Assembly: GCA_017503785.1 (NCBI GenBank)
Contig: JAFVSK010000011.1
Location: 1 to 64,000, forward strand
Length of the DNA: 64,000 nt
Source: Clostridia bacterium
Lineage (GTDB): Bacteria > Bacillota > Clostridia > Oscillospirales > Acutalibacteraceae
Direction of reading: 5' to 3'
The position numbers and the translations under genes were made by a program. The notes under the pieces were generated by a model. It searched no databases, was not told the origin of the DNA, and saw only the letters and a list, made by a program, of their open reading frames with translations. How positions within the stretch are numbered: position 1 is the stretch's first letter; each line of letters begins with the position of its first letter. Below, in pieces: positions 17,389 to 25,303 of the stretch.

Positions 17389-18309
17389 TTAGGGTAAGGC
17401 TTGCACCAATGCCACCAGCACCGGCATGGTGATTACCGAAAACACGGTGGATAGCGCCACCAGATTGACCGAGGTTTCGGTGTCTTGATTAAACTTTTCG
17501 GCAAACATGGACACCGCCGCCGCAATGGGAGCACTGCCGGCGATCATCATGGAGCACAGAAGCGTGCCGCGCACGCCACAGGCGTACAACACACCGATCG
17601 CCACCACGGGCACCAGCAACAGGCGCACGGCACACGCCGCATAATACGAGCCGTTGCGCAACGCCTTGCCGAGCGGTACCTTGGACAAGCTGTAGCCGAT
17701 AAACAGCATCGGCACGGGCGTGTTGAGCGCCGCCAAATGCGAGATGGGTGCGCGGATCAGCTCGGGCAGATCGAACGGCAGAAGCAGTACCACTATGCCC
17801 AAAGCCAACCCGATCATGCCCGGGTTAACGAGCAGCTTCTTGGCAGACAGACGGCGCGATTCCGTGTCCATCGTGGCCAAGCCGTAGCTCCACAGCGTAA
17901 GGGTAAACACCGTAACGTACGCCGCACCGTAAAACACACCTTGATCGCCCAGCACCGCCTGCTGCAGCGGCAAACCCATAAATCCGGCGTTGGACAACAC
18001 CGCCGCCGCACGCAGCACGCGTTCACGCGAACCGCCCTTTCGATACAGCAGCTGTGCTATGCCGATGGCGATAACATGCACACCCAGTGCCGCTACCATG
18101 GCGATGCCGAAATCGCGAAACACGTCCGGTGTAAATTCTCGTTCAAACGAAAGAATGATTACGCACGGTGTCGATAAAAGCAGCGCAATATTCGAAAGCG
18201 CTTTTCCCGCTTCGTCACCGATAATCTTCTTTTTTCCTAACACGTAACCGGCAAGGATGAGGATGAACAGGATCAGCACCTGCTGCCCTACTGTGAGAAA
18301 ATTTTGCAT
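17389..18309 (-). CDS. AEC (auxin efflux carrier) family permease
   Basis: Secondary transporter with about ten membrane helices and the usual AEC symmetric halves; members export malate, amino acids or other small anions, and the substrate here cannot be read from sequence. The ATG at MQNFLTVGQQ follows GGAGG; the much longer frame upstream is not coding. Motifs: LLSTPCVIILSF and SNAGFMGLPL in the first half, TPVPMLFIGYSL and MIAGSAPIAA in the second, matching the family's conserved discontinuous helices. 306 residues. It follows the aromatic-acid-exporter-like gene by 20 bases and is probably cotranscribed with it. Confidence 0.88.
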   Translation of the reverse strand: MQNFLTVGQQVLILFILILAGYVLGKKKIIGDEAGKALSNIALLLSTPCVIILSFEREFTPDVFRDFGIAMVAALGVHVIAIGIAQLLYRKGGSRERVLRAAAVLSNAGFMGLPLQQAVLGDQGVFYGAAYVTVFTLTLWSYGLATMDTESRRLSAKKLLVNPGMIGLALGIVVLLLPFDLPELIRAPISHLAALNTPVPMLFIGYSLSKVPLGKALRNGSYYAACAVRLLLVPVVAIGVLYACGVRGTLLCSMMIAGSAPIAAAVSMFAEKFNQDTETSVNLVALSTVFSVITMPVLVALVQALP

Positions 18310-18329
18310 AGCGAACCTCCGCTTTGATC

Positions 18330-18869
18330 TTAGTCGTCTTTCTTGCGCTCGGGGTACGGCAGCAGCTTTACGTTGATGAGCCATGCCACCGCTACGCCAA
18401 GCACCGTTTGCACGGCGCGCAGAACCGAGTAGGTCAGCGGCTCGCCATCGGTGTGAAGCACCACCAAAATAACAAAAATGGCTGCCGCCAAGCCGCAAAA
18501 GTTTTTACAGCCTACCGCTTCGGCCGCAAACAGCACCAGCAGGATCCCAACTAAAATAACAGCCATTTCGATTAAAAGTTCTACACTGGGCACCGCTGTG
18601 AGCGAACGCAAAAACACGCTTAGCGCGATCATCGGCAAGCCAATGAGCAGCGCCACCAGCGTTGTTTTGATGCGCAGTTTTCCAAAATCAATCGTTTTCT
18701 CCGAGGATTCGCGAATTTCGATAATGCCGTAAATGTAAATATAAATGGGGTGAACCTCCAACGCCGGAACCAGCAACCGAACAAGCTGCCAGATCCAAAA
18801 GCCAACGAACACCGCCAACAGGGTTTTTACCTTTCGCATGCCAAAATGCGGCAGCTTTATGCGACCCAT
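18330..18869 (-). CDS. aromatic acid exporter/FUSC-like membrane protein
   Basis: Protein of 179 residues with about five hydrophobic segments. The N-terminal part (MRKVKTLLAVFVGFWIWQLVRLL), the central CKNFCGLAAAIFVILVVL and the closing TYSVLRAVQTVLGVAVAWLIN resemble the membrane half of the ArAE_1/DUF939 family, named for export of aromatic acids, but no transport has been shown for such short forms. The ATG was chosen over upstream TTG/GTG because of GGGGGC 9 bases before it. A KTIDFGKLRIKTT stretch separates the helices. It shares direction and a 20-base gap with the AEC permease. Confidence 0.72.
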   Translation of the reverse strand: MGRIKLPHFGMRKVKTLLAVFVGFWIWQLVRLLVPALEVHPIYIYIYGIIEIRESSEKTIDFGKLRIKTTLVALLIGLPMIALSVFLRSLTAVPSVELLIEMAVILVGILLVLFAAEAVGCKNFCGLAAAIFVILVVLHTDGEPLTYSVLRAVQTVLGVAVAWLINVKLLPYPERKKDD

Positions 18870-18941
18870 CACCAAGGTGCCCCCTTTATAAAATTCGTTT
18901 CGGTACTAGTATACACGGTATTGCCGTATAAATCAATAAAA

Positions 18942-18967
18942 AAACAGCAGAGATTCCTCTGCTGTTT
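18942..18967 (-). terminator. terminator of the small membrane protein gene
   Basis: AAACAGCAGAG pairs with CTCTGCTGTTT across a 4-base loop, followed on the minus strand by seven T residues. It isolates the upstream small gene from the exporter-like genes. Confidence 0.85.
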
Positions 18968-18982
18968 TTAATGGGTATTCTG

Positions 18983-19327
18983 TTAGGCGCACGTGCGCAG
19001 CGGCACCACGTTTTCCATTTCGGCACGGTACATATCGGCCGTGATACGGCGAAATACCTCGCGGCGGCGACGACGGTTGCGAGCGGCAATCGTGTCCTTC
19101 TTCATGGCCAGCGAGCAGCAACTGAACACCGTGATGCGGCAAACCATTAAAATGGCTGTGAGCACCGGATACTCGCCCATGGCCAAGGCGCCGCACAGCG
19201 CAAACTCCATGGCCGACAACACCGCCGGGATCCACGCCATGCGGAACGACAAGGTTTTGCGACCCTTCATTACCATATACAAGGCGATCGTTGCAAACAC
19301 AACCGCCGATGCAATACTAAACAACAT
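18983..19327 (-). CDS. small membrane protein of unknown function, possibly SOS-controlled
   Basis: 114 residues beginning MLFSIASAVV with GAGGAGG before the ATG. Three to four hydrophobic stretches (about residues 2-20, 32-50, 55-75) are followed by a strongly basic patch RNRRRRREVFRR and a short tail ending PLRTCA. No family is recognised. It has its own promoter and terminator, so it is a single-gene unit. Two LexA-like boxes flank the promoter, which is the only clue to function: small membrane proteins are among SOS products of many bacteria, including division inhibitors. That link is inference only. Confidence 0.7.
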   Translation of the reverse strand: MLFSIASAVVFATIALYMVMKGRKTLSFRMAWIPAVLSAMEFALCGALAMGEYPVLTAILMVCRITVFSCCSLAMKKDTIAARNRRRRREVFRRITADMYRAEMENVVPLRTCA

Positions 19328-19356
19328 AGAAAAGCCTCCTCGCGCGTTCGAAAAAT

Positions 19357-19370
19357 CGAACAAATGTTTT
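19357..19370. promoter_or_regulatory. LexA-like box 1
   Basis: CGAACAAATGTTTT matches the Gram-positive LexA consensus CGAACRNRYGTTYC at all but the last base. It lies between the -10 of the minus-strand gene and its start codon, and overlaps an inverted repeat GTTCGA/TCGAAC (19346-19361). Confidence 0.55.
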
Positions 19371-19382
19371 GTTTATGATTTG

Positions 19383-19410
19383 ATTATATCAAAAATTTCG
19401 GCGTTGTCAA
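19383..19410 (-). promoter_or_regulatory. promoter of the small membrane protein gene
   Basis: On the minus strand TTGACA and TATAAT, both perfect, are separated by 16 bases. Confidence 0.8.
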
Positions 19411-19418
19411 GAGAAAAT

Positions 19419-19432
19419 CGAAAATTTGTTCG
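19419..19432. promoter_or_regulatory. LexA-like box 2
   Basis: CGAAAATTTGTTCG has the GAAC-N4-GTTC core with one mismatch. It lies upstream of the -35 of the minus-strand promoter and about 20 bases before the -35 of the plus-strand lipoprotein promoter. Confidence 0.4.
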
Positions 19433-19453
19433 GTTTTTTAAAAAATTGTTTTC

Positions 19454-19482
19454 TTGACTGTTTTTTTCTTCGATGATATACT
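19454..19482 (+). promoter_or_regulatory. promoter of the Ltp-like lipoprotein gene
   Basis: TTGACT and TATACT are separated by 17 bases; AAGGAGG follows 11 bases later and the ATG after that. Confidence 0.8.
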
Positions 19483-19507
19483 GAAACCACATTAAGGAGG
19501 AATGATT

Positions 19508-20080
19508 ATGAACCGCGTGCTTGTCTGCTTATCGGCAGGCGTTCTGCTTCTTTCGCTTACCGCTTGCGGGAACTCGGCCGCTACCCCTGAGCCGACCGCC
19601 ACAAAAGTCACCACGACTACCACGGTTGATGCGACCACGACCACCCATACCGACACAACCACCACGGCATCGACGACCACCGCCAAAACCACGGTGGCAA
19701 CCACCGCCAAAACGACGGCAACCACCGTGAAATCATGGGGAACGACCCCCGCTCCCACAACGGTTACGACAACGACGATCACCACCGTGGCTACCACGCC
19801 GCGCGAGGGTGCTTGCGCGCTGGCTGCCTCATATTTAGAACAGGCCGCCTTTTCCTATCAAGGACTTATTAAACAATTAAAAGCCGGCGGTTGTTCCTAC
19901 GAAGATGCCGTGTATGCAGCCGACAACTGCGGTGCCGATTGGAAAGAGCAGGCCGCACGGCGTGCGCAGTATCATTTGGACGGCATGGGCTATGGACGAA
20001 CGCAACTGATTCAAGTGCTTTTGAACGACGGTTTTACCGAAGAAGAAGTCAGCTACGCGTTAACTGTTCATAATATATAA
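19508..20080 (+). CDS. Ltp-family surface lipoprotein with Thr-rich stalk
   Basis: 190 residues. A signal peptide ends in the lipobox LTAC (cysteine about residue 20). Residues 30-100 are a low-complexity Thr-rich stalk (repeats of TTT, TTAKTT), probably extended through the wall. The C-terminal 85 residues match the Ltp repeat family: SYLEQAAFSYQGLIKQL then YAADNCGADWKEQAA and a second copy YHLDGMGYGRTQLIQVL, FTEEEVSYAL. A phage lipoprotein of this family blocks DNA injection by superinfecting phages; many chromosomal copies have no known role. The second ATG was taken because AAGGAGG is 7 bases before it. It stands alone with promoter and terminator. Confidence 0.85.
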   Translation: MNRVLVCLSAGVLLLSLTACGNSAATPEPTATKVTTTTTVDATTTTHTDTTTTASTTTAKTTVATTAKTTATTVKSWGTTPAPTTVTTTTITTVATTPREGACALAASYLEQAAFSYQGLIKQLKAGGCSYEDAVYAADNCGADWKEQAARRAQYHLDGMGYGRTQLIQVLLNDGFTEEEVSYALTVHNI

Positions 20081-20081
20081 A

Positions 20082-20108
20082 AAAGAGGAGAGCAATGCTC
20101 TCCTCTTT
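20082..20108 (+). terminator. terminator between Ltp gene and convergent 37-residue gene
   Basis: AAAGAGGAGAGCA pairs with TGCTCTCCTCTTT and is followed by a T run on the plus strand; the A run on the left makes it usable in both directions. Confidence 0.85.
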
Positions 20109-20117
20109 TTTGTATCC

Positions 20118-20231
20118 TTATACACTGAGATCGTCGTCCTCGACGGTCGGTTCACTTTGTACCACCGCCGCCAACGCTTCGTCGGCAAGGAGGACCCGGA
20201 TTTCAAGCTCGGGTTTTTGATATGGCTTCAT
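20118..20231 (-). CDS. 37-residue acidic peptide of unknown function
   Basis: A short frame too small for automatic calls: MKPYQKPELEIRVLLADEA continues to an acidic end VEDDDLSV. GGAGGAGCACG precedes the ATG at ideal spacing, and it begins 12 bases after the stop of the 1,180-residue secreted protein, so both probably share a transcript that ends at the hairpin beyond. The opening YxKPELExR resembles many short uncharacterised clostridial peptides that start with a KPELEV-like motif; that comparison is from memory. No signal peptide, cysteines or glycine-rich leader is visible, so a modified-peptide precursor cannot be argued firmly. Confidence 0.65.
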   Translation of the reverse strand: MKPYQKPELEIRVLLADEALAAVVQSEPTVEDDDLSV

Positions 20232-20242
20232 CGTGCTCCTCC

Positions 20243-23200
20243 TTAATAAACTGCAATCACTTCGCCGTAGGTCTTGCCGGCTTCACGGGTCTGACCATTG
20301 TATTCCACCAGCTCCGCCACGGTGCAGAAGCGGTAGCCCTGCTCGTACAGATCGGCAATCGCACGGGCGTACTCGGTGGGGCCGTCGCCGTTGTGTGCGT
20401 GGATGATCCAGATCGCACCATCGCGGGCGTGTGTGGTGAGGCTTTCGTAGGTGGCCCCGCCGGTTTCTTCCAGTGTGTAGCCTGCGGGGAAGTCGCGCCA
20501 GGACGAGTTTCCTGTAACGAGCGACAGACCCAGCTGCTTGCAAACCTTTCGTACCGTGTCGTTGGTAAGCAACAGCGGCGGGCGCAGATACTGCGGCGTG
20601 ACACCGAGGGCTTCCTGCACGACGGTCTGGGTGTCGGAGATATACTGGATCAGCTCTTCCTCGGTGCGGGCATCCAGTTCAGCCTTGGAATAACCCCACG
20701 TGTTGTTACCCCATGTGTAGCTGCCGATTTCGAATCCCTTACTGATGGCATCGCTGAGCAACGCAATTTGGCTCTCTCGCTTGGCGTGACCAACCGCCAA
20801 GCTTTCGCCTGCAACGTTGAGGGTGGCGGAGCCGCCCTGCGCTACCAGCGCTTCAATGATGATCTCCATCTTGCCCTGACCGTCGGTGAAGTCGGGACGG
20901 TCAAAGGTGGTGGCAATCAGTTTAAAATCCTGCGGGTGCGTGCGCCAGTCATCGTCCTTATTCGGCAGGGCGACCACACGCTCAGCCGTAGCGGCGGGGC
21001 TGTCGGTCACACTGCCGGAATACAGCGTTACCGTGTTGTTGCTTGCATCCTTCAGCACGATATATCCGCACGCGGTATACTCACGATTAGCAAACGCTTC
21101 GTTGGCGTGAGTTGAACGCATGATCACGGTGTAATCCACATACGAGGCGGTGTAATCCACCAGTTTCATCGTAACACCGTCATAGGCTACCGCTTTCCAC
21201 ACGCGCGTTGCCGACGAGGCGGCATCGTTCACGTTTTCCAGCTTGAGCGCCGTATCCGTGTTGCTTGCCCGCTTCAGCAGCGAGCCGAATTCAGCAACCT
21301 TGTAGGCGGTGCCGTTGTAGGTGACCGACAAGGTGTCGGCTGTCACATCTAATCCTTCAACGTACAGACGGTTCAAGAATCGAATTCCCGAGGGCGCCAC
21401 GGCGCCTTCAGCATAGTACACCGAGGTTCCGAGCGTGTCAAAACGAAAGCTCTGTGCGGCAGTGGGTACAAACTCTGCCGTTACCACCACGCTGCCTTTA
21501 GGCAGTACGAAGCGGAAACAATCGCCGTTGCCGCTGCCAAAGACGCCGGATTCCTTGTTGAGGATCTGCCGTTGCGTGCCGTCTTCGGTGACATAGTACA
21601 AGCTGCCGGGCTTTAGCATATATCCCTCGTTGGGCGTGACGGTAACGGTGACCGTGCCGCCCGCCGCAGGAGCGGCCTGTGCACCGACGGTGTCGGGGTC
21701 CTTCCAGCTCGACAGCGTGATGCTGCCGTTTTCCAAATCGGGATCTACATAGGCACCCGCCTTGACCACGCGGAAATTGTCAATAAACGTATCTGCGGCG
21801 TTCGTGGCAGTATCGTTTTTGATGAAACCGAAAATATAGTTTTGGTAGCCACCTTTAAGATAGGTGTCATCGTCTTTCGTGGTGACCTTGAACGCATAGG
21901 AGCACCATTCCTCGCTCGCAGCAATCGACTTGCTGCCGTTTTCGAGCAACGCATTGGGATAGAAGTAGATGCGCGAAGCTCCGCCCCGTGCTTCGAACGT
22001 GACGAAATAGGACGTGTTCGGCTCCAGCCACGCGTTCTTGACGTACACGTCACCGATGGGAGTGTCTGCCATCGGAAGCTTCAAGCAATGGTTACCGTCG
22101 CGCAGGGTATCTTCCGTGACGCTTGCTTTGTTCAGCGCAGTGCTCCAGTTTTCGTTCAAGGCACTGTCGTCCTCGAAATCACCGCCAATAACAATGGGCT
22201 TCACGGAAGGAACCTCCTTTTTCTTAACGGCAATGCTGACATTGTCGATATACATATCCGACTGGTTATACGGCTCGTAGCTCTTCATAAAAGCAAAGAG
22301 GTAATTGGGATAGGCTGTATTGCTGCAGATGGTGGCAGTGGTCTTTACTTCGTATTTAACGTGCTGCCAATTCGACGAGCCGGAAATGGAGTGCGAACCG
22401 CCGTTGTTTTCAAACACGGAGGAACTCCAAAAATACACACCGGCCGTGCCTTCGTTCAAAATATCAAACTCAAACACATAGGTCGTCAGCGGTGCCAGCT
22501 TTAAGTTGGTGAAATAATAATCCTTCGCCGGCGACTGCGGAATATACAAGCAGTGGTTGTTCGCATCCTTTGGATCCTGCTCGATGGAAAGGCTGCTCAA
22601 CATTGAAAAATTGGTTTTGTAAACAGCATCGTCGGCAGCAAATTCAAACGAGCCACCCTGCACGCAGTTCTCCTCGTTTTCTACCGAGGTATCGGGCTCT
22701 ACGGGATCCTTGGGTTCTTCCTCTTCCACCTTGACGATGGATACGTTGTCGACATACAGCGGAGCCTCGTTATACGGCTCCGTTATTTTACGCGCGAAGC
22801 CCCAGATCCAGTCGGGATAGGCCGCATTGGAGTTAACGTCGGCCGCTGTGGTGAGCTCAAAGGTGATGGTTGTCCACGCGGTATTTGCCGGAACGACCCG
22901 ACCCCCACCGCCCGCCGTAAAGGCGTTGCTCCACAGGAACATCAATGCTTGAGAGGGCGAGTAGACGTCCAGCGAAAAACGGTAGGTAGTGCTGTTTTCC
23001 AAATAGAGCTTCTTTAAATAAAAATCGGTGTTTGCCTCAACCTTCGGGAACATCAGGCAACGGTTACTGCCGTCCAGCGGGTCGAGCACCAGCTTGGCGC
23101 CCTGCTTTAAAACACTTGACCAGTTGGCAGTATACACCGACGAGCTTTCGGGGGACTCAAAGTCGCCGCCGATAACAATACCGTTCGAAGCGACGGGAGT

Positions 23201-23785
23201 TACTTCCAGTTTGAAGTTATCCAGATAGGATTCGGAAACGACCGTTTCGGCGTAGCTTGAGTTGCGTGAAATGCTGATACCCCAATCCGTAAAGGAGGCC
23301 AGCGAACCATCGGCGTTGTCGCCGGTGTTGAAGGTAACGGCATACCGTTTCCACGATTCGGTGCCGCCGACCCATACCACACCGGGGGCATCAGTAACAC
23401 CGTAGCCGCCGATGTACACCCACACCTGACCGCCGCGCGCATCAAAGCTGAGCGTGTAAGAGGTGTTGGGCTGCAAGGTGAGTGATTTGAGATATTTGTT
23501 GTAGCTGCCTTCGGTGTACAGCGGCACCTTCAGGCAATGGTTTCCCGCCGACTCACCGGAGGTATCCTCCACGATGGTGCAAGCCGGACTGGTGGCGCTG
23601 TCGTTAAAGGCATCTGACCAGTTTTTGGTGTAGACGGCATCGCCTGCCGCCGCCTCAAAATCGCCGCCGGCAATAAGGCTTTCGGCTTCGGCCGACGAGG
23701 GAAGCACGCTCCCCGCAAGGCAAAGCGCTGTCAGCAAAGCCATACACAACAGCAACGATATCGGGCGCATAGATTTCCGTTTCAT
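20243..23785 (-). CDS. large secreted protein: four carbohydrate-binding-like modules and a degenerate polysaccharide-deacetylase domain
   Basis: 1,180 residues with a clear signal peptide (to about residue 33) and GGAGGAG before the ATG. Four jelly-roll modules of 140-170 residues follow, each opening GGDFE or GGSFE, with NHCLKVP or NRCLMFP, LQPNTSYTLSFDARGG-like and YIDNV or YLDNF motifs (about residues 35-200, 205-360, 370-540, 545-700); they look like CBM4/9-type domains. A repeat region (PAAGGTVTVTVTPNEGYML) and a beta domain lead to a C-terminal NodB/CE4-like domain from about 950. There the motifs are changed: TFDRPDFTDG for TFDDGP, and GSYTWGNNTWG where active enzymes have HxxxH, while LRPPLLL, WRDFP and IWIIHAHNGD remain. 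Metal binding may be lost, so it may bind rather than cut sugar polymers. Confidence 0.85.
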   Translation of the reverse strand: MKRKSMRPISLLLCMALLTALCLAGSVLPSSAEAESLIAGGDFEAAAGDAVYTKNWSDAFNDSATSPACTIVEDTSGESAGNHCLKVPLYTEGSYNKYLKSLTLQPNTSYTLSFDARGGQVWVYIGGYGVTDAPGVVWVGGTESWKRYAVTFNTGDNADGSLASFTDWGISISRNSSYAETVVSESYLDNFKLEVTPVASNGIVIGGDFESPESSSVYTANWSSVLKQGAKLVLDPLDGSNRCLMFPKVEANTDFYLKKLYLENSTTYRFSLDVYSPSQALMFLWSNAFTAGGGGRVVPANTAWTTITFELTTAADVNSNAAYPDWIWGFARKITEPYNEAPLYVDNVSIVKVEEEEPKDPVEPDTSVENEENCVQGGSFEFAADDAVYKTNFSMLSSLSIEQDPKDANNHCLYIPQSPAKDYYFTNLKLAPLTTYVFEFDILNEGTAGVYFWSSSVFENNGGSHSISGSSNWQHVKYEVKTTATICSNTAYPNYLFAFMKSYEPYNQSDMYIDNVSIAVKKKEVPSVKPIVIGGDFEDDSALNENWSTALNKASVTEDTLRDGNHCLKLPMADTPIGDVYVKNAWLEPNTSYFVTFEARGGASRIYFYPNALLENGSKSIAASEEWCSYAFKVTTKDDDTYLKGGYQNYIFGFIKNDTATNAADTFIDNFRVVKAGAYVDPDLENGSITLSSWKDPDTVGAQAAPAAGGTVTVTVTPNEGYMLKPGSLYYVTEDGTQRQILNKESGVFGSGNGDCFRFVLPKGSVVVTAEFVPTAAQSFRFDTLGTSVYYAEGAVAPSGIRFLNRLYVEGLDVTADTLSVTYNGTAYKVAEFGSLLKRASNTDTALKLENVNDAASSATRVWKAVAYDGVTMKLVDYTASYVDYTVIMRSTHANEAFANREYTACGYIVLKDASNNTVTLYSGSVTDSPAATAERVVALPNKDDDWRTHPQDFKLIATTFDRPDFTDGQGKMEIIIEALVAQGGSATLNVAGESLAVGHAKRESQIALLSDAISKGFEIGSYTWGNNTWGYSKAELDARTEEELIQYISDTQTVVQEALGVTPQYLRPPLLLTNDTVRKVCKQLGLSLVTGNSSWRDFPAGYTLEETGGATYESLTTHARDGAIWIIHAHNGDGPTEYARAIADLYEQGYRFCTVAELVEYNGQTREAGKTYGEVIAVY

Positions 23786-23891
23786 AAAAACTCCTCCTGT
23801 CGAGAATCGTTACATATTCAGTATATCACGACAAAAACAGAAAAGAATAGGGTGTTTCTTTATAAAATATGGACGATTTTTCGATTTTATA

Positions 23892-23920
23892 TTGATTTCA
23901 TACGCACATTCGGCTATTAT
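23892..23920 (+). promoter_or_regulatory. promoter of the chimeric AraC gene
   Basis: TTGATT and TATTAT are separated by 17 bases; the predicted transcript would start about 15 bases before the ATG, supporting that start codon. Confidence 0.6.
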
Positions 23921-23941
23921 GTTCTCAAGGGGGGGTGTACG

Positions 23942-25270
23942 ATGTTTCGATACAACCGAATCACGCACAACCAAGTTGACCTGTATTTGAAGGGACTGTA
24001 TCTGCAGCCGAATAAGACGTACGAGTTGTCCATGGACATTTACGGCGGGCCTATCAACATTTTTCTCACCGGCTACAACGTTGCCAGCGGCTCGGGGTCA
24101 CATTACGTTGACTACGCCGAAACGTGGACACACCACACCTTCCCGTTCACCACCGCTTGTGCAACGGAGGATATCGTTTCCTTCGCCGAATGGGGTATCG
24201 CTTTTGTTAAAAAGCCGGGAGAATTATTGCCTACCGATGCGGACGACACGTATATTGATAACGTGCGGCTGTCGTGCACCGACGATCCCGCCGTGTCGAT
24301 CATCACGGGCGGCGATTTTGAAGCGGCGAAAAACAGCCCCGTCTACACCCGAAACTGGCAGCGGGAAATTTTGGGTATCGCCGGCAGCACCTACGGCGTG
24401 GACATCGTGACCGACCCCTGCAACGAAAACAACCGTTGCCTGCTCATCCCCCGCCTTTCCGAACAAACCGATACTCTTACCCTGCCGACGAGGGTTTCCT
24501 CCTTTGGTTGCGTGGAGAACAACGAATACGACATCACCTTCCCCAAGTTTAAAAACGAAACCAGCCATCTGCTGCTGTTGGCAGTACGCGGCACGGTGAC
24601 GGTGGAAGTGGAGCAGGGGCGCCGTTTTACTGCCACCGATGGACAGTTGGTATATTCTCCGCCGCACGAAAGCGGGCACTTCACCTGCGCGGGCGGGCAA
24701 GATGCTTTGTACTACCAGCTCAATATCTTTGATCAAACATCCTCGGCGGTGTTCCCCAATCTGGGACTGAGCGAATTGTCGGTTCATTCGCTCAAGGATG
24801 CTGCCGTTCTCGGCTCGAGCATCCGTTCAATGTTTCACTATTCTCCGCATAGCCACACCTATCTGCACGCCGTAAACGGACAGTTTCTTCTTTTGCTTGC
24901 GGAAATGGAACGCCAGTTCCTCACGGCACCGGCAGGTGAAAAGCACCGTCCGTTTATCGAAGAACTGGCGGAACAGCTGCGACGGTTTCCCGAGAAAACG
25001 GTATCCACGGCACAAAAAGCACGCGAGTGCGGTTTGAGCGAATGTTATTTTATTACCTTATTTAAGCAGTATATGGGCGTATCTCCCCACCGCTACCGCT
25101 TGCGTGAATTGATAAACAAGGCCTGCGCGCTGCTCCAAAGCACCACCATGACCGTGCAAGAGATCTCCTACACTCTCGGTGTGGACGATCCGCTCTATTT
25201 CAGTCGTTTGTTCCGCTCGTTCCGAGGGATGTCGCCCTCGCAGTATCGCAAAAGCTATCATTTACGGTAA
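23942..25270 (+). CDS. AraC-family regulator fused to fragments of carbohydrate-binding-like modules
   Basis: 442 residues. Residues about 10-120 match the C-terminal half of one module of the divergent secreted protein (DLYLKGLYLQPNKTYELSMD, then YIDNVRLSC), and about 125-175 match the N-terminal half of the next (ITGGDFEAAKNSPVYTRNW, NENNRCLLIP). Then a cupin-like AraC sensor region (FGCVENNEYDITFPKFKN, QLVYSPPHESGHF) and a C-terminal double helix-turn-helix (KARECGLSECYFITLFKQYM, VQEISYTLGVDDPLYFSRLF, GMSPSQYRKSY). No signal peptide is present. The start is set by AAGGGGGGG before the ATG and the nearby promoter. No better internal start with a ribosome site was found, so the fusion looks translated. 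It may regulate the divergent gene; a recombination relic is the alternative. Confidence 0.82.
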   Translation: MFRYNRITHNQVDLYLKGLYLQPNKTYELSMDIYGGPINIFLTGYNVASGSGSHYVDYAETWTHHTFPFTTACATEDIVSFAEWGIAFVKKPGELLPTDADDTYIDNVRLSCTDDPAVSIITGGDFEAAKNSPVYTRNWQREILGIAGSTYGVDIVTDPCNENNRCLLIPRLSEQTDTLTLPTRVSSFGCVENNEYDITFPKFKNETSHLLLLAVRGTVTVEVEQGRRFTATDGQLVYSPPHESGHFTCAGGQDALYYQLNIFDQTSSAVFPNLGLSELSVHSLKDAAVLGSSIRSMFHYSPHSHTYLHAVNGQFLLLLAEMERQFLTAPAGEKHRPFIEELAEQLRRFPEKTVSTAQKARECGLSECYFITLFKQYMGVSPHRYRLRELINKACALLQSTTMTVQEISYTLGVDDPLYFSRLFRSFRGMSPSQYRKSYHLR

Positions 25271-25271
25271 A

Positions 25272-25302
25272 AGAAAAACCACGCGACTATCGCGTGGTTT
25301 TT
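25272..25302. terminator. bidirectional terminator between the AraC chimera and folD
   Basis: GAAAAACCACGCG pairs with CGCGTGGTTTTTC around a short loop, with A and T runs suitable for both converging genes. Confidence 0.88.
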
Positions 25303-25303
25303 C

